DNA of 64,000 nucleotides. Origin: Craterostigma plantagineum. Lineage: Eukaryota; Streptophyta; Magnoliopsida; Lamiales; Linderniaceae. The notes below the pieces were generated by a model. The model was not told where the DNA came from. It did not search any database and was given only the letters and a program-made list of their open reading frames with translations. How positions within the stretch are numbered: position 1 is the first letter of the stretch; every line of letters begins with the position of its first letter. Below are positions 12,872 to 24,457 of the stretch, piece after piece. The stretch is taken from contig JAPQWV010000018.1 in the NCBI GenBank assembly GCA_027422505.1, positions 17,130,001 through 17,194,000 of the forward strand. The letters run 5' to 3'. A program made the translations under genes and the position numbers.

Positions 12872-13267
12872 TTCTATTTAAAATTATAAATTATAAAATT
12901 AGCATATTATTTAAGTATAATTTTATGATATTAAAAGGCAAATATCAATAAATAAAAGAAATTAATATTATTTTAATTTTATTATTATAAGAATATATAA
13001 AATATTTAAATATAATAAATGTATTTTATTAAATAAATATAAATAAATAGAAACTAAAACTTTTCGTTGAAAATTGTGTGTACTCTAAAATTAGAGTTTC
13101 TCTGCTAATCAACACAATACTTGTGTTAAATGTAGAGTCTCATTTGGGAAAAAGCGTACTCTATTTTTGTGTTTTACATAAAAGTACCTGTTGGGGATAC
13201 TCTTACGTAGGAGTAATTTGAACCATCCAAAATTAATGTTTTAATGCAGATTATTAAGGTTAGTTGG
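12872..13267. other. AT-rich spacer, no gene seen
   Basis: About 400 bases of very AT-rich sequence between the Stowaway MITE and the nested Mutator-like elements. No reading frame, RNA gene or repeat structure was recognised. Confidence 0.5.
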
Positions 13268-13276
13268 GTAATTTGC

Positions 13277-14378
13277 GGGAGAACGACATTTTAGTCCCCG
13301 ATGTTTGGGACATGGGCATTTCGGGTCTCCCATGTTTCGAGGTGACACGTTTAGTCTGTTACCGATTTTGGACGTTTTTGGTCCTTGATTAATTTACTCG
13401 CTAATTTAGACGAAATTTAACAGAAAGCCCATGATCTCCTTTTACTCGACGTAAAACCCATAACACATCTTTTTATTCGATTTAAACTCACATGAACATC
13501 ACTTACATCACATTTAGGAAATGATCAACAACCTTGAAAATTAGTTAAATGTGATACGTAATGATGTCCACGTGCGCTTAAGTCGAAGAAGATGCATGAG
13601 GTTTTACGTCGAGGAAAATGATATCATAGGCATGGTTTTTAAGACCGGACCGGACCGGCCGGTTTAGGTCGGTTCCAACCGGACCGGTCAAAAATCCGGT
13701 CCGGTCCCGGTCCGGTCTTGTTCTAATATAAAAAAAAAAGAAAAAACGAAAATTAAAAAGCTCGGCAAAACGAACAATATTACGGATTCATGGGTTGGTT
13801 TACTGGTGAGATTCTCAGTTTATTTTCTTGATGTTCTGGGTTCGAATATCGTCCGGCCCATTTTACTTGATTTTATAATTAACTTATCAATCTAATATTT
13901 TTCTTCTACTTAATTTGACCCCGAATTTATGAATTTAATACTTCACACCCCTAGTATAATTAATTTTAAATCCCAGCACAATTTACTTTTATTAATTTTG
14001 TCCCTTAATTTAATAAAACTATAATTCGAAAAAATTCATAAAACCATGTATATTTTCTATTTAATTTGCTTGATTTTATTCATAAAATATATATTTTAAA
14101 AATTTAACATACCGGTTTAACTCCGGTGATTTCGGTTTTATACCGGTTAAACCACTAAACCTTAAACCACTAAAATTTCGGTCCGGTTCGAAAATCCGGT
14201 TTCAGAACCTTGATCATAGGCTCTCACGTGTTAAATTTCCTCTAAATTAGCGATTAATTTAATCAAGGTACCAAAACCATCCAAAATCGGTAACATTGGG
14301 ACTAAAAGTGTTACCTCGAACATGGGAGGCCAGAAATGTCCATACCCCGAACATCGGGGACTAAAATGTCGTTCGCCC
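13277..14378. mobile_element. Non-autonomous Mutator-like element with long terminal inverted repeats (outer)
   Basis: Roughly 155-bp terminal inverted repeats start GGGAGAACGACATTTTAGTCC on the left and, reversed, GGGCGAACGACATTTTAGTCC on the right. The 9-bp direct repeat gtaatttgc lies immediately outside at 13268-13276 and 14379-14387. A 9-bp duplication plus long inverted ends indicates the Mutator superfamily (MULE). No transposase is present. The unit was about 510 bp before the inner element (13632-14212) landed in it. Confidence 0.85.
13632..14212. mobile_element. Inner Mutator-like MITE rich in CCGGTTT/ACCGGAC motifs
   Basis: Flanked by the 9-bp direct repeat atcataggc at 13623-13631 and 14213-14221. 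Short imperfect inverted ends read GGTTTTTAAGACCGG and, reversed, GGTTCTGAAACCGG. Next to each end are clusters of ccggaccgg and ccggttt words. The centre is AT-rich without a transposase. It sits inside the outer element at 13277-14378 and is therefore younger. Confidence 0.75.
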
Positions 14379-14395
14379 GTAATTTGCTATAAAAA

Positions 14396-14440
14396 TATTG
14401 GGCCGAACGGTATGAAAATGGCCCATATTTATTGGGCTAT
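14396..14440. promoter_or_regulatory. Possible site-II (TGGGCC/T) promoter cluster upstream of CFAP20 gene
   Basis: Three TGGGCC/T-like words in both orientations (ttgggcc, tggccca, ttgggct) lie about 125-170 bp before the CFAP20 start codon. Such site-II elements are common in promoters of plant housekeeping genes. Function is inferred from position and motif only. Confidence 0.35.
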
Positions 14441-14564
14441 TTATCTGCTTTAATACATCGTATTCTTCTGATTGGTCTTTCATTACGCGAGCCGCTTTGT
14501 TATTTCGGTGTAGAGAAGAACACAATAGTGTAGTAATAGACGATTTCTGAATTCGTGAGAGAGG

Positions 14565-15972
14565 ATGTTCAAGAACACGTTCCAGTCTGGGTTTCTTTCG
14601 ATTCTTTACAGCCTCGGGTAACTGATGATTTTCCTCGTTCTAATGAATCCTGAATTGTTTTTCAGTTAATTTTTTTTTTCTGATTTCTGGTTTTCTTCGT
14701 CTACAGAAGCAAGCCCTTACAGATATGGGATAAAGAAGGTGATTTTGATTTTTATTTTTTATTTATATTCTGCTTTTTAATTTTTGTTGTTTTTTGTCAA
14801 TTGCGTTTGCAATGCTTGTTTTCTGTTAGCGTAGTGTATCGAATGCTTGACTGCTTGCTTTTGCCTTCATTTCGGATATTGATTTCACTAAATGTAGTTA
14901 CAACTTAGCAATTGAATCCATTTAATTGATCTTATATTTCGATTTTTAGTAGTATTGAGAGCGTAATGCGTGCCTTTGTGTCTATTTTTGCGCTTCGAAC
15001 GTGCTGGTTTCTTATGATGCACATATGGTTTGCGTAAATCTTCTTTTCAGTTGTTGATGGACATGTGAAACGATTGCAAGACGATGACATACAATCGAAT
15101 ATCCTCGAAATAGTTGGATCGAATATTCAGTCCACGTACATAACCTGTCCCTCGGATCCTAATGCAACCCTCGGTATCAAGCTGCCGTTCTTGGTTATGA
15201 TCGTCAAGAATATGAAGAAGTACTTCACTTTCGAGATTCAGGTGTTGGATGATAAAAACGTCCGCAGAAGATTCAGAGCTTCCAATTACCAAGTCTGTAA
15301 GTTTCCCTTGTGAAGTAATTGTAGCTTTAAGTAACTCGACCATGGATATAGTTATTTCGCTTAAGCTACTTTGATTATATTATATGCCTGTGTGAACAAG
15401 ATATTTGTTGCATTTCAAACTAGTCTATATCTCATTCTTGAAACTCATATGGATTATGATTCATTTGATGCTCGACTTCAAAATAGTTTTAAAAAACTTG
15501 TGTTCTTAGGCCAGCACAAGGGTGAAACCATATATATGCACCATGCCCTTGAAGTTAGATGAGGGATGGAATCAGATTCAGTTGAACCTTTCTGACTTGA
15601 CTCGAAAAGCATATGGAACCAACTACGCCGAGACCCTAAGAGTTCAAGTTCATGCTAACTGTCGCCTGAGAAGGATATTCTTCTCTGATCGTCTTTATTC
15701 AGAAGAAGAACTCCCGCCAGAGTTCAAACTCTACCTTCCAATGCAGGTAAAGTGAATTATTATGATCATTGCATCTTTTGCGACTTGCATGATGAATTTG
15801 AATCTAAAGAATTGGGAGAGAAGCGCCTTGTGCTGTTCAACAAACTCCATCGATTATTTTATGTAGAGCCAAGAATTAGAAGAGAAAGTAGTATCTAACT
15901 ATTTAAATCTCCTAGCAAACCGTGTGGGGTTTTGATTCGATCTTTGCTTGTTTTTCTTCGCAGAAACCTTAA
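14565..15972 (+). CDS. CFAP20/BUG22 family protein (cilia- and flagella-associated protein 20 homologue)
   Basis: Five exons: 14565-14617, 14707-14738, 15051-15292, 15510-15746, 15964-15972, giving 190 aa, close to the 193 aa of the animal protein. It begins [20 protein letters not shown] and contains [29 protein letters not shown] and [13 protein letters not shown], nearly identical to animal CFAP20 as I recall it. In ciliated species CFAP20 is an inner-junction protein of doublet microtubules; angiosperms have no cilia, so its role here must be different and is not shown by sequence. The exon 3 donor that keeps frame is CAA|GTCTGT. A stronger-looking GTAAGT four bases downstream would break the frame. 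The last exon encodes only Lys-Pro-stop. Confidence 0.95.
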
Positions 15973-18629
15973 GGGGGAGGCTCGAAGAAAGGTTGTTCAG
16001 GTTTGTGTTTAATTTTCGAAATCTATGTTTCTAAACAGTCAGGAAAACCGTAGTTATATCATAGAGAAGTTGGATTTTGCGGTTATTATATGATGGTGAA
16101 ATGGTGATCGATCGTTAGGGCTGCAAATGGATCGAATTTTATTGGTTCAATTTAAGCAATTAAGAAAAAGGCCAAAGCGATCACACGACATTTACAGCAA
16201 AAACTAGGCGCACAACGGGCAATCCGTCCACCCATCTTATATCTCCAAAGTTGTATCCCTTCGAAGCTTCTTTCCCGTCGAACAAAACCCTAAACGAAGA
16301 CCTCTTCACGCTTTCCCTAAACCTAATCTTCTCGGGCAAAACCCTAACCTTCAATCCAAGAGGAGCATTCACGCTCGAAAAATAAGTAACGTTCGGCGAA
16401 TTTCCAACGTTAGTCGCAACTCTCTTAACCATCTTAGGCCCTTCGTTCTTTCCCAACCTACCGATCGAAATGCTCGGATAGTTCATGTTCGATATGAGGT
16501 CTTCGTTCGAGCTCTTCGGACAAGTAACTTCTTCTTTTTCGTCATCGATTTTATTACCTCTTTCTTATATCCGTAATGACAGAGAAAGTCTACGTAGTCG
16601 TCGATTGTTGTCTTGAAGGCCAAGCCAGGGTCGAGCGCTTTCATTGGATTTATTTCTCCGACTCCAACTTCGTGAGGGTTCGCCAAGGAACGCGTGGAGT
16701 TCTTTAGGGCTCGTCCCATGTTGTTCGAGGTAGACGCTGTGCAAATTTCGAGAATTAAAACAAATATTTTTTATTTTAACTAATGACAATTATGTCGTAA
16801 ACATTTGCGCTATTATTTTACCTGTGGTCCTTAACGCTGATTTGATGACGGAGAAGCTCCACTGAGGGCGAACGGACTTGACGAAGGCCATCGTCCCGGC
16901 GACATGCGGGCAAGCCATTGAATTTCCCGACTTAATGCCAAAGTTCGAGGGCTTATTTCCGGGCGCCGCGTAAGAATCCTCGATCTTCGGTACTATAGCC
17001 GCTAAAATCGCCACCCCAGGCGCCATAATATCGGGCTTTTTTTTCAAAGAAAAAAGTAAAAGAAAAAAAGAGGAACATGGTTGAGTCGAGACAACGAAAA
17101 ACCCTACAAATGTATGATGATAATAAAAAACCTTGAGAACGTTCTCGGTGCGGCTATTTGGTCTGCAGGAAGAGAACGAAGCGACTACTGGGGCTGGCTT
17201 GAACTTGTTTACTTCCTTCGATGGAAGTATAGACGCCTTCGGATTTCTGTAGGAAAATTTTTTTATTACATTAAGACGAAGGAATCGAAAAAAGTTGGAC
17301 CACTTTTTTTCCGTACTTGGTGGAGTTGATGTAATGGAGAATATGATAACCGATGTCGTTTCCGACTTCTGCGTAGGGATAAGTTCCTGAGTCGAACGGG
17401 GAGTCACCTTCATCTCCGTTTACGACGATCACTCCTTTTGCACCGGCGTTTTCTGCCACTAACTTCTGTAACCCCCTCGAAACTGTTGGCCTATCGTTCG
17501 AACATACTATGATTTTGCCTACCGTTTTTTTCCGATCTAACGATCCCGGTATGCAGTTCCTGCAGTAAAATGAGATTATTCGTAATAATTTTTTGTTCTG
17601 ATAGACGAATATTTCACAATTTCGGCATCCACGGGCTCTCACCTTGCATCGCCTGCTGGGGTCAACCTCGAAGAAACTTGTCCTCCGAATACAATGGGAT
17701 ACTTTGTCTTAAGGGTTAAAGGCGAGAAATTGATCGCAGTACCCTGCATCATTAGCATTGATAATTTAGGGGTGAAGATGAGTCGAATCGCTTAATTCAG
17801 GGCGAAAAAAGAAACGAGGTCACCTACTTTTTTCATCCTATAAGTTTGGTGTCACTTTCGGGATATTCAACTTACGGAATTGCAGTTTAAGGACACTTAA
17901 TAGGGATAAAATGCATCGAAAGCTACTTTTTCATCAATTCAGGGATAAATTTAGGTTTCAAAATGCATCGAGAAGTTAGGGAAAACTGAGATTAACTACT
18001 TTTTCATCAATTTAGGGATAAATTGCATTAAAAACTTAATCTTTTTTCCGTGTGATCGGCACACGCCAAACAATTGGGATGGTGGCGAGGTTCTTATTTG
18101 GGAACGCTACAACTATAGAGCTGTTAAAACGGGCCGGCGGGACGGGCCGGCCCGTAACCCGCCAAAGCCAGCCACTGGCGGGGCGGGTGCGGGCATGTTC
18201 GCCTGCTGGCAGACCTGTAAAATGAAGGCCCGCTCCGCCTGCGGGCGGGTAGCGGGCCTGGCAGGCTTAGCTCGCCAATTTTTTAAAAAATAGAAAAAAA
18301 AAGATAACAATAGGAAAAAATGAGAAAAATAATAAAAAATAGATAAAAATAATTTTAAAAATGGGAAAAAAATTAAAGAATTCAACTTGGAAAATATATC
18401 TAAATTCATCAACTTTTTAATATTAATTATATGTTATTAAAAAACTCAAAAATATCAAAATCAATATAATTATTTATAAATCTTATTACTTAATATAATT
18501 ATATAATATATTATTTTTTGGCGGGCCTGCCCACGGCCCGCAGGCCCGGCCATCCAAAGCCGCTGCCCGCGCAGGCATGCCCGCTCAGGCCCGCCTCGGG
18601 CGGGCCGAAAAATTAGCAACTAGGCCCCG

Positions 18630-21470
18630 TGTGACGACCCGCCATCTACTACTATTTTCATACACTAACTTATGTGACTAAATAAAATATAAAATATATT
18701 ACATAGAAAACATCGATAGAATTTTTTTTTTTTTATTTTACAAAACACACCACACCCAACTATTTTACAATACAAACATTGTTCAGATTTTACATACAAT
18801 ACAAACGTATTTTACAAAACACACATAATTAAACATAACGCCCGCCACACAGGTCGCATCCATGTACACACCACCCTCAAAAGTCACCGGAAGTTCCAGA
18901 AGGACCAGCCTCGTCATCTAAACGCTTACATACCGGATTCGCTACGTCTACAACACATAAAACATGGGATGAGCTATAAAGCTCAGTAAGTAGGAATATG
19001 CATGTATGCACATGTCCAAAATAGCAACGGCATCCACGACAATGCTTTCTAATACTATCCTCACATCATACTCATTCATTTCTCATTTTCATCAGGGCCC
19101 ATAGCTACTTACTAACCGCACCATCATATCATGAGCTCAAATCCTATACGGATAAAAATACGATAGTGGCCCACACTGGCTAGGATAAGATTAGGGTTTA
19201 TCTCCAATCTTACCATTCACCAGGTCGCCCCTCTATCAAATTACTTTCCTGGCACTATAGTTCATTCTATGTGCCTTCCCATTACCTAAATAATTTAGGT
19301 AAATATATTCGACGGTCTTACCCCCGTCATGGTGCCTTTGTAGTAATAGCTACATTCTCATCTATCTACATTTTATGTAACTCACTTTCCACTCGAGTAA
19401 TATAATGCACGCTCATTCCTCAAAATACTTCATATACTTCGTGCGTGCACATGCTCGTGATGCATAAATAATGCAACAATAAATATTCCAAACCATCGCA
19501 TATAACAGATAACTCACATACCACATATTCATCGAATCAATTAGTCACATAACAATACACATATTAATCACTTTATGTGTTGTAGGTGAAATTCCCACTT
19601 ACCTGATATCCTTAGCTTATCGTACGGTTAAATCGCTAACCTTCGAATCCTATTTATAAAACATATAAAATCATAGTTCGTTAATTTAATTAAGATTTCA
19701 TGAAATTGGCTTAATTTAGAAAACCCTAGTTTCAACTTTTCTTCGAAACCCTAAAATTTAAAACTTTACTTAAACTGAAAAATACTATTTATATAAATCT
19801 CGGCATGAATTAAAATATATCTCGACATTAAATAGATCTCAACATGTATGTACTAATAAATTCCGAAACTATAAATAATCTCGACATTTATATATATCAT
19901 CATCATATCGACATTTATATGTATAAAAATCTCGAAATTACTGTTCACTCGACATTTTATTCGACAAACTCACATCATATACCCCACTCGATATTTTATA
20001 AATCTCGAAACAATCTTGTACAACCATGTCGACATTTTCTCTTCACAACTCACAAAACTCGAAACATCACATAATCACTCACTCGACATTTTATTCAAAA
20101 TTCTCACAACACATCTCGATATTTTCATAATAATTAGATCTCATTCGACATTCTCAACATCACTTCATTTAAATACCTCGACATCCTTAGTAATTTGTCT
20201 CGACATTTACATAAAATAAATCTCAATATCCTACCTCCCTATTCCTGTTTCTGATTCGACTTTTCAACTCAAATACTCCATGTCAACATCTTAATTCAAT
20301 TCGACTTTTCACTCAAACCAACTACATAATATACATTACACTCATATCGACATTTTACACAAGATCCCTCCTCAAACAATAATTATATGTCGACATTTTA
20401 AAACACTGCAAAGACACATATCGATATTCCATGTAAACATTCGTATAACTTCGAAACATTTTTACACAAAAATCTCGACACACTCATAAGAATTCTGAAA
20501 CCCTCTTTAATATTCTCCTCGACATCTTCATAAAACTTAAAACAATATCTTTCGAAAATCATAAACACTATTTGCTTCTAAACCCATATAAACTTCCGAT
20601 CAAAACTTATTTTTTTCTCAAGAACACTTTAAATATCATATCAACTATAAGTGATGTTCTTCCCTTATTAAAAATCGAAAACCCTAAATAGCATAAACTT
20701 ACGTGAACTTCCAAACTTAATAAACTCTTAATTAAACCAAAACCTAATTAAAATATAAAAATTATAGTAAGAACTCTTACCAAATTCCAAGTTTCGTTAG
20801 AGTTCCAAGCTATGTTCTTCACTGCCTTCCTAAACGTTTTCTTATCTCCTAATAACCCTTTTCTTTCTATATTAATCTATCAACCTCAATTCAATAATAA
20901 CTAAATGGCAAAGAACTTTTAACCTAATCTTATCTTTAATCACGCAAGAAGTTATATTATATCTCTAAAGTGGTTTTCTTTCTTTGACCTTATACTTATA
21001 GATGTCGACATTGTAAATAAAATGTCGAGGTATATTATATATAAAAATTTCAGTACCAATATACCTAAAACAAATCTCGACATTTTCACTAATAATTTCG
21101 ACATTTACACAATAGAAGTCTCGACATCTTTCCTTCAACATAAAAAAAAATCGATACAACCTATCGACATTTTCTAAAGTGGATCTCGGCATTCATAAAT
21201 ACAAACCATGCTTAAATTTCGAAGTTCTCCTAATTCATTTGTTTCGAAATTTATCCAAAAGAAACCTAAATTTCTAAATATCATGTTTCGAAATTATCTT
21301 TACTCACACAACCTAATTTCGAAATTCCTCAAACTCAATATCTAATTTCTAAATAATGTTAGATATCATATAGTCACGAAATTAAATAAATACTAAACAT
21401 TAAATCATATCATCACATAATATGCATGCAAATTTATTGGCCAACTTACGCACGGAACCCGGGTATTACA
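18630..21470 (-). repeat. 3' LTR of the chromovirus
   Basis: 2,841 bp, TG…CA ends, in direct orientation with 26131-28970. In the minus-strand direction of the element this is the 3' LTR, lying just after the polypurine tract. The interior (about 19800-21200) is filled with dispersed copies of tcgacattt. Short open frames inside it are duplicated exactly in the other LTR and are not genes. Confidence 0.95.
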
Positions 21471-21486
21471 TTCTTCCCCCCTTAAA
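21471..21486 (-). other. Polypurine tract of the chromovirus
   Basis: On the minus strand the sequence is a purine run (ttttaaggggggaagaa) directly before the 3' LTR, the expected plus-strand primer for reverse transcription. Confidence 0.85.
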
Positions 21487-21505
21487 AAGGATTTCGTCCC
21501 CGAAA

Positions 21506-24457
21506 TCAAGTTAGTTGAAATAATTCTGGATAGCGACTTCTCATATCATCTTCACATTCCCACGTAGCTTCTTCAGTTGACTGATTCTGCCATAACACTT
21601 TTACTAACGGAATCTCTTTATTTCGAAGTCTCTTTACTTCATACATCAAAATCTCCACCGGCTTCTCTTCATAACTTAAATCTGGCTTAAGCTGTTGATA
21701 TAGAAATTCATTTCTCAAGACATGATTCGGGTCAGCGACATATTTCCGCAATGTCGATACATGGAAAACATCATGAACTTGTGCCAATGAAACTGGTAAT
21801 TCCAATTGGTAAGCTACTTCACCAACTCTTTTAATTATTTTAAAAGGTCCAATATATCTTGGGCTCAACTTACCCTTTCGACCAAACCGTTTCACACCTT
21901 TCATCGGAGATACTTTCAAAAACACCCAGTCATTAACTTCAAATTCTAACAGTCTGCGTCTTCGGTCTGCATAATTCTTTTGTCGACTTTGAGCCGTCTG
22001 CATTCTTTCTCGTATTTTTGTTATTACCTCAGTCATCTCTTGAACCATGTCAGGTCCTAACATTGCACGTTCACCAACTTCATCCCAATGTATGGGAGAT
22101 CGACATTTTCGCCCATATAAAGCTTCATAAGGAGCCATCCCAATAGTTGAATGATAACTATTGTTATAAGAAAACTCGATCAGTGGTAGATATTTGCTCC
22201 AGTTTCCTTTAAAATCCAAAACACATGCTCGCAACATGTCTTCTAAAGTCTGGATAGTTCGTTCTGATTGACCATCTGTCTGAGGATGATAAGCCGTACT
22301 AAAAGACAATTTTGTCCCCATTGCTTTCTGCAGACTCTTCCAAAAGTTTGATAAGAATCGCGAATCTCGATCCGAAATAATTGATAATGGAATCCCGTGG
22401 AGTCGAACAATTTCTTGTATATATATTTCTGCGTATCGCTCCAGGGAAAACATCGAGCCTATGGGTAGAAAATGAGCAGACTTAGTCAATCGATCGACTA
22501 TAACCCAAATAGCATCATAACCTTTTACAGTCTTTGGTAAGCCAACAACGAAATCCATAGTAATATGATCCCACTTCCACTCAGGTATTGGCAAAGGCTG
22601 TAATGTCCCTGCTGGTCTTTGATGTTCCGCCTTTATTTGTTGGCAAGTTAAACATTGACTTATAAATGTCGCAATGTCTCTTTTCATCCCCGGCCACCAA
22701 TAATTTATTCGAAGGTCTCGATACATTTTTGTAGCTCCTGGATGTACTGAATATGCCGTCGCATGTGCTTCTGCCATTACTATTCTTCGAATCTCCGCAT
22801 CATCAGGTACGTATAAACGGTCCTTGTAATATAGACTTCCATCTTCTTGTATTTTGAAATCAGTTGAAGTTTGCTCCGTCTGTGCGTCTTTGATTTTCAG
22901 ATATAACTCATCATTTTCTTGCACCCGTTTGATTTGTTCCAGTATCGTAGGTTGTAGAGTTAATGCTGCCAACTTTGCTTCGACTTCTCCCAATTGCACT
23001 ACCTCCACCTCCAACAATTGTAACTCCGCACTTACCGCTTTTCGACTTAATGCATCAGCCACCACATTTGCTTTTCCTGGATGATAACTAATTACACAAT
23101 CGTAATCTTTAACAAGTTCTAACCACCGTCTTTGCCTCATATTTAATTCCTTCTGAGTGAAGAAATATTTCAAACTCTTGTGATCCGTGAAAATTTCGCA
23201 TCGTTCCCCATATAAATAATGCCTCCAAATTTTTAAAGCAAAAACCACAGCAGCTAGCTCCAAATCATGAGTCGGATAATTCTTTTCATACTCCTTCAAT
23301 TGTCGAGAAGCATATGCAATTACTTTTCCATGTTGCATCAATACACATCCCAGACCATTTCTTGACGCATCGCTATAAACTGAAAATCCTCCAGTCCCCG
23401 ATGGTATCGTTAGGACTGGAGCTGAAGTGAGTCTCTTCTTTAATTCTTGAAAACTTTGCTCGCACTCCTCACTCCAATGGAATGAAATATTCTTCCTTGT
23501 TAGCTTCGTCAGTGTTGACGCAATCTTTGAGAAGTCCTTAATAAACTTCCTGTAATATCCAGCTAAGCCAAGAAAACTCCGTACTTCTGTAACATTGGTT
23601 GGTTGAGGCCAATTGTTGATAGCTTCAATTTTGCTAGGATCCACAGAAATTCCTTCTCCAGAAATAATGTGGCCCAAAAATGCGACTTGATTCAACCAGA
23701 ACTCACATTTCTTGAACTTGGCATATAATTTATTTTCTCGTAATATCTCGAGAACTATCCTCAAATGTTGCTCATGTTCCTCCTTCGTTTTCGAGTAAAT
23801 AAGAATGTCATCAATGAACACAATGACAAACTTGTCCAAAAATTGTTTGAACACTCGATTCATTAGATCCATAAATGCCGCTGGCGCATTAGTCACCCCG
23901 AAAGGCATAACCAAAAATTCGTAGTGTCCATATCTGGTCCTGAATGCCGTCTTCGGAATATCTTCTTTTCGAACTTTCAATTGATGATATCCCGATCTTA
24001 GATCTATTTTTGAAAACACCGTTGCGCCCTGAAGTTGATCAAATAAATCATCTATTCTTGGTAATGGATATTTATTCTTGATTGTGATCTTGTTCAGCTC
24101 CCTGTAGTCGATACATAATCGCATCGACCCATCTTTCTTTCGCACGAAGAGAACTGGCGCTCCCCAAGGAGAAAAACTGGGTTGAATGAATCCTTTCTGT
24201 AATAAATCGTCCAACTGATCCTTTAACTCCTTCAATTCATTCGGCGCTAATCGATAGGAAGTTTTAGAAATTGGAGCAGATCCCGGTATTAAGTCGATTG
24301 TAAATTCGATTTCTCGATCCGGTGGTAATCCGGGTAAATCTTCGGGAAAGACATCCGGAAAATCTTGCACCACTGGTACATCTTCTAATTTCGGAGATGA
24401 ACGTTCCTCTGATTCCACTGCGAAAACTAAATAAGCTTCACATCCCACCTTGATCAA
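21506..24457 (-). CDS. Chromovirus pol: reverse transcriptase, RNase H, integrase, chromodomain
   Basis: Open frame of 983 codons without stops. Order: reverse transcriptase ([42 protein letters not shown] catalytic box), RNase H ([24 protein letters not shown]), integrase zinc region and DDE core ([32 protein letters not shown]), then the GPF-type domain and a C-terminal chromodomain-like segment. Chromodomains guide chromovirus integration to particular chromatin. The listed start is only where the open frame can first be read with an ATG/alternative codon; the frame is open further upstream and overlaps the end of gag by about 75 bases in the -1 frame, so expression must involve a frameshift or a separate start. 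Confidence 0.93.
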   Translation of the reverse strand: MIKVGCEAYLVFAVESEERSSPKLEDVPVVQDFPDVFPEDLPGLPPDREIEFTIDLIPGSAPISKTSYRLAPNELKELKDQLDDLLQKGFIQPSFSPWGAPVLFVRKKDGSMRLCIDYRELNKITIKNKYPLPRIDDLFDQLQGATVFSKIDLRSGYHQLKVRKEDIPKTAFRTRYGHYEFLVMPFGVTNAPAAFMDLMNRVFKQFLDKFVIVFIDDILIYSKTKEEHEQHLRIVLEILRENKLYAKFKKCEFWLNQVAFLGHIISGEGISVDPSKIEAINNWPQPTNVTEVRSFLGLAGYYRKFIKDFSKIASTLTKLTRKNISFHWSEECEQSFQELKKRLTSAPVLTIPSGTGGFSVYSDASRNGLGCVLMQHGKVIAYASRQLKEYEKNYPTHDLELAAVVFALKIWRHYLYGERCEIFTDHKSLKYFFTQKELNMRQRRWLELVKDYDCVISYHPGKANVVADALSRKAVSAELQLLEVEVVQLGEVEAKLAALTLQPTILEQIKRVQENDELYLKIKDAQTEQTSTDFKIQEDGSLYYKDRLYVPDDAEIRRIVMAEAHATAYSVHPGATKMYRDLRINYWWPGMKRDIATFISQCLTCQQIKAEHQRPAGTLQPLPIPEWKWDHITMDFVVGLPKTVKGYDAIWVIVDRLTKSAHFLPIGSMFSLERYAEIYIQEIVRLHGIPLSIISDRDSRFLSNFWKSLQKAMGTKLSFSTAYHPQTDGQSERTIQTLEDMLRACVLDFKGNWSKYLPLIEFSYNNSYHSTIGMAPYEALYGRKCRSPIHWDEVGERAMLGPDMVQEMTEVITKIRERMQTAQSRQKNYADRRRRLLEFEVNDWVFLKVSPMKGVKRFGRKGKLSPRYIGPFKIIKRVGEVAYQLELPVSLAQVHDVFHVSTLRKYVADPNHVLRNEFLYQQLKPDLSYEEKPVEILMYEVKRLRNKEIPLVKVLWQNQSTEEATWECEDDMRSRYPELFQLT

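Noticed and set aside
19844..21192. Short open frames in the chromovirus LTR, repeated at 27345-28692
   Set aside because: They duplicate because LTRs duplicate, have no recognisable domain and consist of the tcgacattt repeats.
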